64,000 nucleotides of DNA, from the NCBI GenBank assembly GCA_024280395.1, contig JAJRQG010000109.1:61618-125617 (forward strand), read 5' to 3'. How positions within the stretch are numbered: the first letter of the stretch is position 1; each line of letters begins with the position of its first letter. Shown piece by piece: positions 8,778 through 17,570 of this stretch. The translations under genes were made by a program, and so were the position numbers. The stretch comes from Gammaproteobacteria bacterium. GTDB lineage: Bacteria; Pseudomonadota; Gammaproteobacteria; Xanthomonadales; Marinicellaceae. The notes beneath the pieces are model-generated. The model was not told where the DNA came from. It ran no database searches and worked only from the letters and a program-made list of their open reading frames with translations.

Positions 8778-8826
8778 TTAAATAAACGCATGAAATATAA
8801 TGTATGTGCACATAATATACCTCCTT
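8778..8826 (-). other. 11-codon open frame behind a consensus ribosome-binding site
   Basis: On the minus strand a full aaggaggt (8826-8819) sits 5 bases before an ATG at 8813, followed by ten further codons and TAA (MCTYIIFHAFI). It lies between the pyk stop and the pyk terminator, so it would be on the pyk transcript. It is either a genuine micropeptide or a ribosome-binding relic. Coding potential cannot be judged at this length. Confidence 0.3.
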
Positions 8827-8863
8827 GCAGACAATTTAATTGACTCAAGTCAAGTAATGTAAA

Positions 8864-10288
8864 CTATTTCAACTTTTCAACACGAATTACGTTAGTTGTG
8901 CCTGATTTTCCAAAGGGTACGCCTGCTGTAATGACGTAACGGTCATTGATTTCAGCAGCTTTGCAGCGGTGAATGATTTTTTCAGATATTTCTACCATGT
9001 CACTTGTATTGTTTGCATCGGGTGATAAGACGGGATGAATTCCCCAGCTCATAGTCAGTTGTTGACAGGATCTCATTTTTGGAGAAATGGCAATTACCAC
9101 CGTTTGAATTCGATTGCGGGCAACCCGTAGGGCTGTAGCGCCAGAGCTACTAAAGCAAACCATCACTTTGGCTTTGATATTTGAAGCAATATTACACGCA
9201 GCAGCAGATACGGCATCGGGTGTATTTTCTTCGGTATGCATTTGTCTTTCCTTCATGCGAGCAATATACTGATCGTCTTGTTCAACAGTATTGGCAATGG
9301 TTCTCATGGTTTGTACTGCTTGGATAGGAAATTTTCCTACGGCGGTTTCAGCTGATAACATTACTGCATCAGTACCATCAAATACCGCATTGGCAACATC
9401 GCTGGCTTCTGCTCGTGTGGGAACAGGGCTATCGATCATGGTTTCTAACATTTGCGTGGCTGTTACGACAGGCTTACCTGCTTGGCGCGCTTTGCGGATT
9501 AACATTTTTTGAAGCATAGGCACTTCTTGTGGCGACAGCTCAACACCCAAATCGCCACGCGCAACCATAATACCATCTGAGGTTGCAAGAATTTCGTCAA
9601 AATTCGTAATAGCGGATGGTTTTTCAATTTTTGCCATTAATTTGGCATCAGAATTGTGCAATGATAAATAGTGTCGGGCCAGCAATAAATCTTCGTGCTT
9701 GCGAACAAAACTTAATGCCACCCAATCTACTCCAAGACTGGCACCAAATTCTAAATCTTCTATGTCTTTCTTGGTCATGGCTGCAACGGATAAATCTGCT
9801 GTGGGAATATTCATGCCCTTATTGTTGCTTAAAACTCCGCCTACAATTACCTTTGTTGTAACTTCTTTTCCGTCAACGTCAGTAACAATAACTTTCAGTT
9901 TTCCATCATCAAATAACAATTCATCATCTATAACTACATCTTTGTACAGGTCTTTGTAGCTCACAGAAACACGTTGTTGATTGCCTGGAAAATCTTCTTC
10001 GCAGGATAAAATAAAGGACTCTCCTTCTGCCAAGTTGATTTTTCCTTCTTGAAATTTTCCTACTCTAATTTTGGGGCCTTGTAAGTCCAATAATATGCCC
10101 ACTACCTTGTTTAAATCTTTGGCCGTTTTGCGTATATTGTCGTAATTGACTTTGTGGTCCTTGTGATCTCCATGAGAAAAGTTTAGTCTAAAGACGTTAA
10201 CACCTGAAAGGATAAGTTGTTTGATATTTTTTGGAGCGCTACTGGCAGGACCCAAAGTAGCGACTATTTTTGTTTTATTGTTTTTCAC
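8864..10288 (-). CDS. pyk: pyruvate kinase
   Basis: Pyruvate kinase carries out the last step of glycolysis, phosphoenolpyruvate plus ADP to pyruvate plus ATP, in the cytoplasm. The N-terminal TKIVATLGPAS, the RLNFSHGDH segment, the Mg/Lys catalytic strand LMAKIEKPSAI and the signature GIMVARGDLGVEL are all present. A C-terminal regulatory domain runs from about residue 345 and ends NVIRVEKLK. The length of 474 residues is normal. The start is GTG, with an aggaa box 10-12 bases upstream; an in-frame TAA two codons upstream leaves no alternative further out. The terminator lies at 8697-8733. It is transcribed divergently from the zinc-ribbon gene. Confidence 0.95.
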   Translation of the reverse strand: MKNNKTKIVATLGPASSAPKNIKQLILSGVNVFRLNFSHGDHKDHKVNYDNIRKTAKDLNKVVGILLDLQGPKIRVGKFQEGKINLAEGESFILSCEEDFPGNQQRVSVSYKDLYKDVVIDDELLFDDGKLKVIVTDVDGKEVTTKVIVGGVLSNNKGMNIPTADLSVAAMTKKDIEDLEFGASLGVDWVALSFVRKHEDLLLARHYLSLHNSDAKLMAKIEKPSAITNFDEILATSDGIMVARGDLGVELSPQEVPMLQKMLIRKARQAGKPVVTATQMLETMIDSPVPTRAEASDVANAVFDGTDAVMLSAETAVGKFPIQAVQTMRTIANTVEQDDQYIARMKERQMHTEENTPDAVSAAACNIASNIKAKVMVCFSSSGATALRVARNRIQTVVIAISPKMRSCQQLTMSWGIHPVLSPDANNTSDMVEISEKIIHRCKAAEINDRYVITAGVPFGKSGTTNVIRVEKLK

Positions 10289-10429
10289 TTTTTATTATTT
10301 CCTATTTTCTATTTTTCTATTTTCTATTTGAATAGAATTTGCTTTTTATCTTTAATTATCGAATATTTTACCTATTTTAATTCTAAATGGTTACACTTAT
10401 GTGAATTAAATTTATTTAGCCATATAAAT

Positions 10430-10792
10430 ATGTCATTAATCAGTTGCCCATCGTGTAAGAAAAAAATCTCAGATAAAGTTCAGGAATGCCCTCATTGCCA
10501 GTTTTCATTTAACCAAGGCGAAGATGATTTTGAACGGTTAAGGGTGTTGGGTTACCGCAAATATCGAGACAAAATGTACCGTTTTAGAATGTTGACATTT
10601 GTTTCTATGGCATTGGCTATTGCTGGTTTGATACCCATGTTATGGAGTTATGCAAAAGCCATGGATTATGGATTTAATGTCAAATTCACCAATCATTGGG
10701 GGATTTATTTGGTGATGGCAGGGTTTGCATTATATGTTTTAATTAGGGTTTTGATGTTTAATACCAAACGGAACTATAAAAGCTCCAAATAA
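10430..10792 (+). CDS. zinc-ribbon membrane protein, hypothetical
   Basis: This 120-residue protein has an N-terminal zinc ribbon (CPSC at Cys6/Cys9 and CPHC at Cys20/Cys23). A short basic linker leads to two hydrophobic segments (about residues 54-72 and 91-110). The frame is open further upstream, back to 10217 and into the pyk start, but the conserved ribbon begins at the ATG at 10430, so that start is preferred. No good ribosome-binding site is seen. No specific function can be assigned. Confidence 0.7.
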   Translation: MSLISCPSCKKKISDKVQECPHCQFSFNQGEDDFERLRVLGYRKYRDKMYRFRMLTFVSMALAIAGLIPMLWSYAKAMDYGFNVKFTNHWGIYLVMAGFALYVLIRVLMFNTKRNYKSSK

Positions 10793-10923
10793 ATACAATA
10801 GAAATTTTCAAGGTCCCATGCCATAAGTTCGCCACAATTGATCATGGATGGTCATATAATTCACTCAACGTTGCCATTTCTGCGAGGTTAAATAGAGTCA
10901 TTATTTAATCAGAGGCAATAACA

Positions 10924-13029
10924 ATGACTGAAAAAATCACCCAGACAAAACACATTCGTCAGCAATTAGAAGATTTGTATCAACAAAAATACAACAAGTT
11001 TAGTAAAACCAAACCTGTTAAAAAGTATCGAGGATTAGGGTTAAACTGGCGCGATGCTGTGATACTAATTTGGGCTTTGTTTTTTGTTGGGTTATATCAA
11101 GTGCAGGCCCGTGCGCAGGAGTATTTTGATTTGGATGACATTGATACAGGAATGATGTTGTCTTACCAAGAGTCAGGAAACAATTATGGTGCGTTAAAAT
11201 TACTGTCTTCGCAGTACGATATAGACATCACTGGTATTGTCGCTCAAGTCAATATCACACAGACCTTTCACAATGACTCTAACCAATGGGTAAAAGAAGG
11301 CATGTATGCCTTTCCTGTGGCTCAAAATGCGGCGGTTTATCAAATGAAATTGAAGATTGGACAACGGGTGATTGAAGGTGAAATTCATGAAAAAAAGCAA
11401 GCACAACAAATTTATGATGATGCCAAAGCGCAAGGGTTGGCTGCCAGTATCGTTAAACAATACAGACCCAATTTGTTTACCACTGATGTGGCCAACATCA
11501 TGCCGAATGAAAAAATCACTGTTGAAATCACTTACCAGCAAACATTGGTTTACGATGCAGGGCATATCGACTTTCGTTTACCTCTGGCGATAAAAAGTCG
11601 TTATATGCAGCAGCGGTTTCTTGCAGGTTTAGACACTTTAGGCTCCGAAGTGCCAGATCTGCAAGTGACTGATTTACACACATCAACGGTATCTGATAAG
11701 CAAATGCGCAGTATCAATGTTCAACTAGAAGCGGGTTTTGAATTGTCAGAGTTGTCGAGCATGTATCACGATGTAGAGATTAAAGAAGCAGGTGTTTACC
11801 AAACCATTGAATTGGTTGATGAAATATTGTATGACGCCAATGATTTTGTTTTGCGCTGGTATCCTGTTCAAGGAAAAGAGCCACAGGCAGCCATGTTCAG
11901 TGAAAAATTGAATGGTAAAGAATATGTATTAATGATGTTGTTGCCTCCCAAAAGTACAAAGAAGATTACTCAGAAAAGAGAAGTAGTGTTTATTATTGAT
12001 ACATCGGGGTCAATGCAGGGTGCTGCTATGAATGCAGCCAAAGATGCTTTGCTATTTGGCCTAACACAAATAGATTCGCAAGATAGGTTTAATGTGATTG
12101 AGTATAATTCCTACGCGACACAAGTGTTTAAACATTCGCAAATAGCCAATGCGGAGAATTTAGATGAGGCGGTTGATTTTATTGTGGCATTACAATCAGA
12201 CGGCGGAACCAATATGGGCCCTGCTTTGGCTTTATCCATGCAAGATGAAATCAATGATGATTACTTGAAACAAATTATTTTCATTACAGATGGATCGGTG
12301 GGAAATGAAGCACAGTTGTTCAAACAAATTGACCAAAACATAGGACAAGCAAGGTTGTTCACAGTAGCAATTGGACAAGCTCCGAATAATTATTTTATGA
12401 GTAAAGCCGCGTTGATTGGCAAAGGAACTTACAGTAACATCAGTAATTTGGGTGACGTTGATTATGAGATGAATGAATTGTTTGTTAAATTATCATCTCC
12501 AGCTCTGACTGATGTTGCAATAGAATGGGGACATGATGTTGAACAAAACCCACGCATTATTCCAGATTTGTATAGCGACCAGCCAATCCTAGTAACGGCC
12601 AGAATGCCAAAATTCAACCCGAAAATTGGTTTGAGTGGTTTTGCTGATAAATCCACTTGGTCGCAATCATTTAGTTTAAACAATGATGGGCAATCAACAG
12701 GAATAGCCAAATTGTGGGCGCGAAATCAAATAGCCGACTTAACCGACGATTACATGTTGGGGGCCAGTAGCGATGAAAATTTTTTACAAGAGCAGATTAC
12801 CCAAATTGCATTGCAGTACCACTTGGTCAGTGAGTTCACCAGTTTAGTTGCGGTTGACAAAACGCCTGATATGAGTAGGTTGGTTAAGATACAGGCTCAA
12901 GCTATGGAACAAGCCGAGATATTGGCACAAGCTAACTATCCACAAGGTTCGTTGGGCTGGAAATGGAAAATGTTGATTGGTTTGATGTTAATAAGTATGG
13001 CTTTCTCAATTAAAAGGAAGCCATCATGA
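10924..13029 (+). CDS. VIT/vWA-domain sortase target protein (marine proteobacterial type)
   Basis: This 701-residue surface or periplasmic protein is the usual partner of the class GN sortase. A hydrophobic export segment (about residues 44-60) is followed by a vault/inter-alpha-trypsin (VIT) domain (about 70-200; VNITQTFHNDS, EKKQAQQIYDDAKAQG). Next is a von Willebrand A domain (about 352-525) with an intact MIDAS start, DTSGS at 359-363. The C terminus has the sorting-signal layout: YPQG (672-675), a hydrophobic helix (about 682-695) and a basic tail (KRKPS). The stop overlaps the sortase start (ATGA), so they are translationally coupled. VIT/vWA proteins typically mediate adhesion or matrix contacts; the ligand is unknown. 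Confidence 0.9.
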   Translation: MTEKITQTKHIRQQLEDLYQQKYNKFSKTKPVKKYRGLGLNWRDAVILIWALFFVGLYQVQARAQEYFDLDDIDTGMMLSYQESGNNYGALKLLSSQYDIDITGIVAQVNITQTFHNDSNQWVKEGMYAFPVAQNAAVYQMKLKIGQRVIEGEIHEKKQAQQIYDDAKAQGLAASIVKQYRPNLFTTDVANIMPNEKITVEITYQQTLVYDAGHIDFRLPLAIKSRYMQQRFLAGLDTLGSEVPDLQVTDLHTSTVSDKQMRSINVQLEAGFELSELSSMYHDVEIKEAGVYQTIELVDEILYDANDFVLRWYPVQGKEPQAAMFSEKLNGKEYVLMMLLPPKSTKKITQKREVVFIIDTSGSMQGAAMNAAKDALLFGLTQIDSQDRFNVIEYNSYATQVFKHSQIANAENLDEAVDFIVALQSDGGTNMGPALALSMQDEINDDYLKQIIFITDGSVGNEAQLFKQIDQNIGQARLFTVAIGQAPNNYFMSKAALIGKGTYSNISNLGDVDYEMNELFVKLSSPALTDVAIEWGHDVEQNPRIIPDLYSDQPILVTARMPKFNPKIGLSGFADKSTWSQSFSLNNDGQSTGIAKLWARNQIADLTDDYMLGASSDENFLQEQITQIALQYHLVSEFTSLVAVDKTPDMSRLVKIQAQAMEQAEILAQANYPQGSLGWKWKMLIGLMLISMAFSIKRKPS

Positions 13030-13589
13030 GAAAAATTTCAATAGTTGTTTTGTTGGCCTTTGGGTTATGGAATGTATCGGCTTCGGGTTATATGTTGGCC
13101 AAAGCATATTTGTCTCAATATTTAATAGAAGATGCCTGGCAAAAAACACTAGTAGATGGTCAAAAATACAAACCATGGTCATGGGCAGATACCTACCCGG
13201 TTTTCAAGTTGGTTTTCCCCAGGATTAACAAGAGCAGCATTGTTTTAGAAGGAGACAGTGGAAGAAACATGGCCTTTTCAGCTGCTCACACTCAAAACAG
13301 CGGTTTGCCGGGTAGCAATAAAACCACAGTTGTATCAGGACACAGAGACAGTCACTTTGATTATTTGCAGGACTTGAAGTTGGGTGATGAAATAATAACC
13401 AGCATTAATAATAAATCTTATATTTACCAAATTAACAGATTTGAAGTGGTTGACAGCAAAACCCATCAGATCCAGATTCTAAATGAAGACCAGTTGATAT
13501 TAACCACTTGCTATCCTTTTGATTCATTGCAAACAGGAGGCAGTTTAAGGTTTGTTGTTTATGCTTCAAATATTATGCAGCGAGGATAG
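13026..13589 (+). CDS. class GN sortase
   Basis: This membrane transpeptidase is predicted to process the VIT/vWA protein encoded just upstream. An N-terminal membrane anchor (about residues 5-27) precedes the sortase fold. The catalytic set is visible: His106 in VVSGHRDSH, Cys162 in LTTCYPF and Arg175 in GSLRFVVYA. The length of 187 residues is typical of the single-target Gram-negative class. The four-base overlap with the target gene shows a dedicated two-gene system. No further sorting-signal protein is evident in the window. Confidence 0.93.
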   Translation: MRKISIVVLLAFGLWNVSASGYMLAKAYLSQYLIEDAWQKTLVDGQKYKPWSWADTYPVFKLVFPRINKSSIVLEGDSGRNMAFSAAHTQNSGLPGSNKTTVVSGHRDSHFDYLQDLKLGDEIITSINNKSYIYQINRFEVVDSKTHQIQILNEDQLILTTCYPFDSLQTGGSLRFVVYASNIMQRG

Positions 13590-13770
13590 TATATAGCTGT
13601 TACCAACAGTGTATTTTTTTTAGTTGGTAGAACAACTTTCTTGAGTTCAGTGAATCTACTTAAGAAATAGCAATGAAATACCGTTATTGTTCAGTGTATT
13701 TGACCAAAAACTGGATTATTGGAGTTTTTCAGGTATTCTTATTAATTCATTGGTTAGTTTGGTTCACTTA

Positions 13771-15660
13771 GTGTCCTTCATAAAACATTTTCAACGCACA
13801 GTCTTGGTCACAATAGTATTGTTGTGTCTTTCAAGTTCTGTTCAATCGTATTATTCCGAACCTTATGACAAAGGACTAGAGGATTTAATATTAATCGATC
13901 CCAATCAAGCAATGTTAATTGCGAAAAAGAATTTGTTGGATGCAGAGCTTTCAGGAAACAACAAAAAACAACTGGAATCAATCTACTATATAGCATCTAC
14001 GTTGAGCGTTTTGTCGGATATAAAAAGCATTGATAATTATATTGAAAAAGGCTTAGCTTTAGCCATATCGGTGAATAATACTCGTTTCAAGAGTGAGTTT
14101 ATTGGATTTAGAGCGTATCAATTAGAATTGAAAGGAGATTTTAACCCAGCAATTATTGATGCAAATAAAGCTTTGAGGTATGCGTATGAAACCAACGATG
14201 ACCGTCTGATAGCAGAAAGTTTAGCATTGCGAGGGCAAATGCACTTGGCTATTGAAAATTACGATTTGGCTCTAAAAGACATAGAAGAAGCGATCGATTA
14301 TTTTAAGGTAAATAATGACAAAGAAAATATCAGCTTAAGTTATAATTTATTAGCAGTACTCTATAGTTCAATCGGGGAGTTCGATAATGCCATAAAATAT
14401 TATCGGGAATCTGCAACATATGATGAAGTTAAATCAGATTATAACCAGGCTACTTTGTATTACAATATGGGTGCTTTATATGCCAGTATGCAGAAATATG
14501 AATTGGCCGTAGAGTATTACAACAAATCCAGAGAATTGTCTAATAAAACAAAAGATGATTATACAGTTGCATTCACAAATTACGGAATGGCTGAAGTATT
14601 TATTTTGAAAAATGAAGTCGACAGGGCTGAATTAAGCTTATCGCCAGTTTTGGATATATTTGAGTCCAATAATGATTTGCTCATGTTGTTTAATAGCAAC
14701 TTGTTAATGGCTGAAATAAAAACTTTAAAAAAAGATTACACATTGGCTCGAGCCTATCTAGATAAGGCAGAAGAGCAATCTAAGAAATTAGATGTTCCCA
14801 GTGTGTATTTATTTTTAATAGACCAAAAAATCACCTATTTTGTTGCTCAAGAGCAATGGCACGAGGCCTATAAACTAATATTAAAATCTAATAATGTAAG
14901 ATGGGAAGTTCAAGAAAAAGACAAAAGCAAACTGATTTCAGAGTTAAGAATACGATATAACGCACAGTTCGATCAAGAAAAACTTGTGTTGTTACAAAAG
15001 CAGAACAAATTACAACAAGATTCTATTTTACAAGGAAGAACAAAGCAAAAGTATTTATGGGGTTTGATTGGGCTAGGGGTGGTTATTTTGCTCTTTACTT
15101 TGTTGGCATATAGAAATCAGAGAAACGTTAAGAAGCATTTATATGGATTGTCGGTGACTGATTATCTGACTAAAGTTGCCAACAGAAGGCACATTATGCA
15201 GAAGTTAAAAGACTACCACAAAAAGAGTCTCAAAGAAGACTTTAGTTTTGGCATTGTCATGATAGATTTAGACTATTTTAAGAAAATCAATGATACTTAC
15301 GGTCATGAAGTCGGCAATGAAGTGCTTATATATTTTGCTAATTGTGCGAAAAATATTATTTCTGACATAGGTGAAGTGGGTAGAATTGGCGGCGAAGAAT
15401 GGTTGATTTTGTTACCCAACATGAGTTTTGATGTTATTCGAATAAAGTTAAAAGGCTTGCGAGAGGCATACAAGGATGCCATATCATTAAAGATTCCCAA
15501 AGATTGTGTTCTATCATTTAGCAGTGGGGTGTTAATGAATTCTGGGCAATATGAAAACCACGAAAAAATGTTATCTGATGTAGATGTCGCCATGTATAAA
15601 GCCAAGAAAAAAGGTAGGGAGCAAGATGTCTACGTCAGTGCATCTTTGTTACAACAATGA
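13771..15660 (+). CDS. TPR-repeat membrane protein with C-terminal GGDEF domain (GGEEW variant)
   Basis: This is a predicted diguanylate cyclase-type signalling protein. From the GTG at 13771 it has a clean signal peptide (VLLCLSSSVQS), then periplasmic TPR repeats (about residues 60-330, e.g. YYNMGALYASMQKYELAVEYY). A membrane helix follows (about 428-450), then a GGDEF domain (about 465-625). The active-site motif reads GGEEW (540-544). The E-for-D change is tolerated in the family, but the Trp for Phe is unusual. The inhibitory RxxD site is missing (IISD instead). The frame is open back to a TTG at 13687, so the start is uncertain. It follows the sortase gene after 180 bases. Confidence 0.85.
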   Translation: MSFIKHFQRTVLVTIVLLCLSSSVQSYYSEPYDKGLEDLILIDPNQAMLIAKKNLLDAELSGNNKKQLESIYYIASTLSVLSDIKSIDNYIEKGLALAISVNNTRFKSEFIGFRAYQLELKGDFNPAIIDANKALRYAYETNDDRLIAESLALRGQMHLAIENYDLALKDIEEAIDYFKVNNDKENISLSYNLLAVLYSSIGEFDNAIKYYRESATYDEVKSDYNQATLYYNMGALYASMQKYELAVEYYNKSRELSNKTKDDYTVAFTNYGMAEVFILKNEVDRAELSLSPVLDIFESNNDLLMLFNSNLLMAEIKTLKKDYTLARAYLDKAEEQSKKLDVPSVYLFLIDQKITYFVAQEQWHEAYKLILKSNNVRWEVQEKDKSKLISELRIRYNAQFDQEKLVLLQKQNKLQQDSILQGRTKQKYLWGLIGLGVVILLFTLLAYRNQRNVKKHLYGLSVTDYLTKVANRRHIMQKLKDYHKKSLKEDFSFGIVMIDLDYFKKINDTYGHEVGNEVLIYFANCAKNIISDIGEVGRIGGEEWLILLPNMSFDVIRIKLKGLREAYKDAISLKIPKDCVLSFSSGVLMNSGQYENHEKMLSDVDVAMYKAKKKGREQDVYVSASLLQQ

Positions 15661-15786
15661 TTTTTTAGTACAAAAGTATAACTTTCGGGTTGTTAAATCG
15701 TTTATTGGTATAGACTTTATGAATATTGCGAACTAAATATAGCTACAACTGTCGCAATATAAGGATTATAAAAAAACGAGAATAAA

Positions 15787-17235
15787 ATGAATGAATCTTC
15801 AACACTTAACGAATCCATGTTTTTTAAAATCATTGCATTTCTATCTTTAACAGATACGCAAGTTTTGGCAGAGAGTGGTAGATATGATCGAATGTTGGCT
15901 TATGCCATGGTGTTTCGACAATTAGTCACTTTTGCTTTCACGTTTTTACTTTTTACCTACGGTGTTTCATTGTTTCTTGGGACGACAGCTGCAGTTATTA
16001 CTGGATTTGTTTTTGCCTTAACCTTATTTTTTTTAGACCAAGCGATTATTGGGTCGGACTGGGCATTAAAAAACCCGTTTAATGGAGGAATACCATTTCG
16101 AAAATTATTGGGATTGATTCCTAGAATATTTTATTCGTTAATTATTGCCATTGGCTTAGCTACATTGGCTGAAATCAGCTTACAAAGCAATGCCATAGAT
16201 GAACAAATACAAAAGGATGTTGTGGACAATAATCAAGATTATTTCACAAGAATGAAATTGTTTGAAGAAGAGTTGGACGCCGCTGTAAATGGTAGTGAAA
16301 TAAAGCTCAATGACTTTCTCATTAAATTAAAAGAAGCCCAAGCTCAACAGTTTGCATACCAGTCGACACAAACGGATTATGATCAAGACACCATAGTAAA
16401 CACTCTAGACAATCAACAAGTAGGGTTAGAAGAAACTCAGACCAGTCAAAAAGTATTAATCAATAAATTGGCCGATGCAAACAGTCATTTGTCTAAGGCC
16501 AGACAAGATTATCGGTATTGGTTCAATGAAGCAATACGTGAACGTACAGGAATAGACGGAAGAGCACCAACTGAGGGAGTAAAGTATGACCGTGCAGTTA
16601 AAACTTATGAGGAGTTAAAAGTTTTGATAGCGAATATTGAAGCAGAAATTGTTAATACTCAGAGTGAATTAGATAAGCTTGATGAAACGATATTGGTCGA
16701 TACCGAAAAATTAAATAATTTACAATTGATCCAAAATAATATACAGAATCAGGAAAGCAATATCGAAGCCAACCAAGTTCTTTTGAAAGAATTGGATGGT
16801 GCCATTACACAACAACAGAAATTGTTGAAAAATCAAATTGAAGATAAACAGTTGAAACTTGAAGAGTTTAGAATAACTTTACAAAATGAAGGTTTGTTTT
16901 ATGAAAGAAAAACAGGTGTATTAACCAGGTATTTGGCATTGCAAAAAATCCACGCTGACCCTGAATTTGGAAAAGTTGCTACATTATTTAGTTATATGCT
17001 GAAAATATTCTTTATTGCAATCGAGTTAATGCCGGTTATTATTAAGTTGTTTTTTAGCCCTTTTAGTTTTTATTCATTAAAAATGTATCGCAAAATGCAA
17101 GTGGCTCTATTAGAAGAAAAATCATTGCTGGAAATAGCCGAACTTAAATACAAAGAAGAAAAAGAAAATAGAGAAAAATCATCTGCCCAAAAGAACTCGC
17201 CACAAAATAATTTGAACGATTCAATATTGGTTTGA
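15787..17235 (+). CDS. DUF4407-family membrane protein
   Basis: This 482-residue protein has three hydrophobic segments near the N terminus (about residues 45-64, 66-84 and 110-132) and one near the C terminus (about 397-425). Between them lies a long, charged, Gln/Asn-rich region predicted to be coiled coil (about 200-375). The architecture and the segment FFLDQAIIGSDWALKN fit the DUF4407 family, whose function is not established. The C-terminal tail is Lys/Glu-rich and presumably cytoplasmic. It has its own upstream spacer of 126 bases. No partner gene is evident. Confidence 0.8.
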   Translation: MNESSTLNESMFFKIIAFLSLTDTQVLAESGRYDRMLAYAMVFRQLVTFAFTFLLFTYGVSLFLGTTAAVITGFVFALTLFFLDQAIIGSDWALKNPFNGGIPFRKLLGLIPRIFYSLIIAIGLATLAEISLQSNAIDEQIQKDVVDNNQDYFTRMKLFEEELDAAVNGSEIKLNDFLIKLKEAQAQQFAYQSTQTDYDQDTIVNTLDNQQVGLEETQTSQKVLINKLADANSHLSKARQDYRYWFNEAIRERTGIDGRAPTEGVKYDRAVKTYEELKVLIANIEAEIVNTQSELDKLDETILVDTEKLNNLQLIQNNIQNQESNIEANQVLLKELDGAITQQQKLLKNQIEDKQLKLEEFRITLQNEGLFYERKTGVLTRYLALQKIHADPEFGKVATLFSYMLKIFFIAIELMPVIIKLFFSPFSFYSLKMYRKMQVALLEEKSLLEIAELKYKEEKENREKSSAQKNSPQNNLNDSILV

Positions 17236-17570
17236 ACTCAGACCCTTTAAGGCGTTTTATTATGTAGTTACTTTAGAAACACGTGGGATGTTGGAAACCA
17301 GTATGGTTTTTTGACTGACTGTTTCAACAGTCTAAAAGCAATAATTATAGGTTGAGAAATGGTATTCTCTCAATTCAATATTAATTCAAGAAAGTTTTCA
17401 GTTTAGACAACGGTAAATTGTTACATAATTTATCTATAAAATATGTTACCATATGTAAGGTGGGTGACATTTAGGGGACAACAAAATATCATATTAGAAA
17501 TATTTTCCTAATATTTATCACCTAGAAAGTAATAATTATAAAAAATTTAACTATAAATATGAGGAGAACC
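17236..17570. other. 335-base gene-free leader upstream of the TonB receptor
   Basis: This AT-rich stretch has a short inverted repeat (ttgaga/tctcaa around 17352-17374) and an A/T palindrome around 17495-17515. No tRNA, reading frame or clear Fur-type box could be recognised, and no convincing -35/-10 pair stands out. The last bases carry the strong gaggag ribosome-binding site of the receptor gene. Confidence 0.5.

Noticed and set aside
10217..10429. N-terminal extension of the zinc-ribbon protein
   Set aside because: It overlaps the divergent pyk start, is a low-complexity hydrophobic run, and the conserved domain begins at the ATG at 10430.
13596..13652. Inverted repeat taccaac/gttggta after the sortase gene as a terminator
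   Set aside because: The T run lies inside the loop rather than after the stem, so it does not have the form of an intrinsic terminator.
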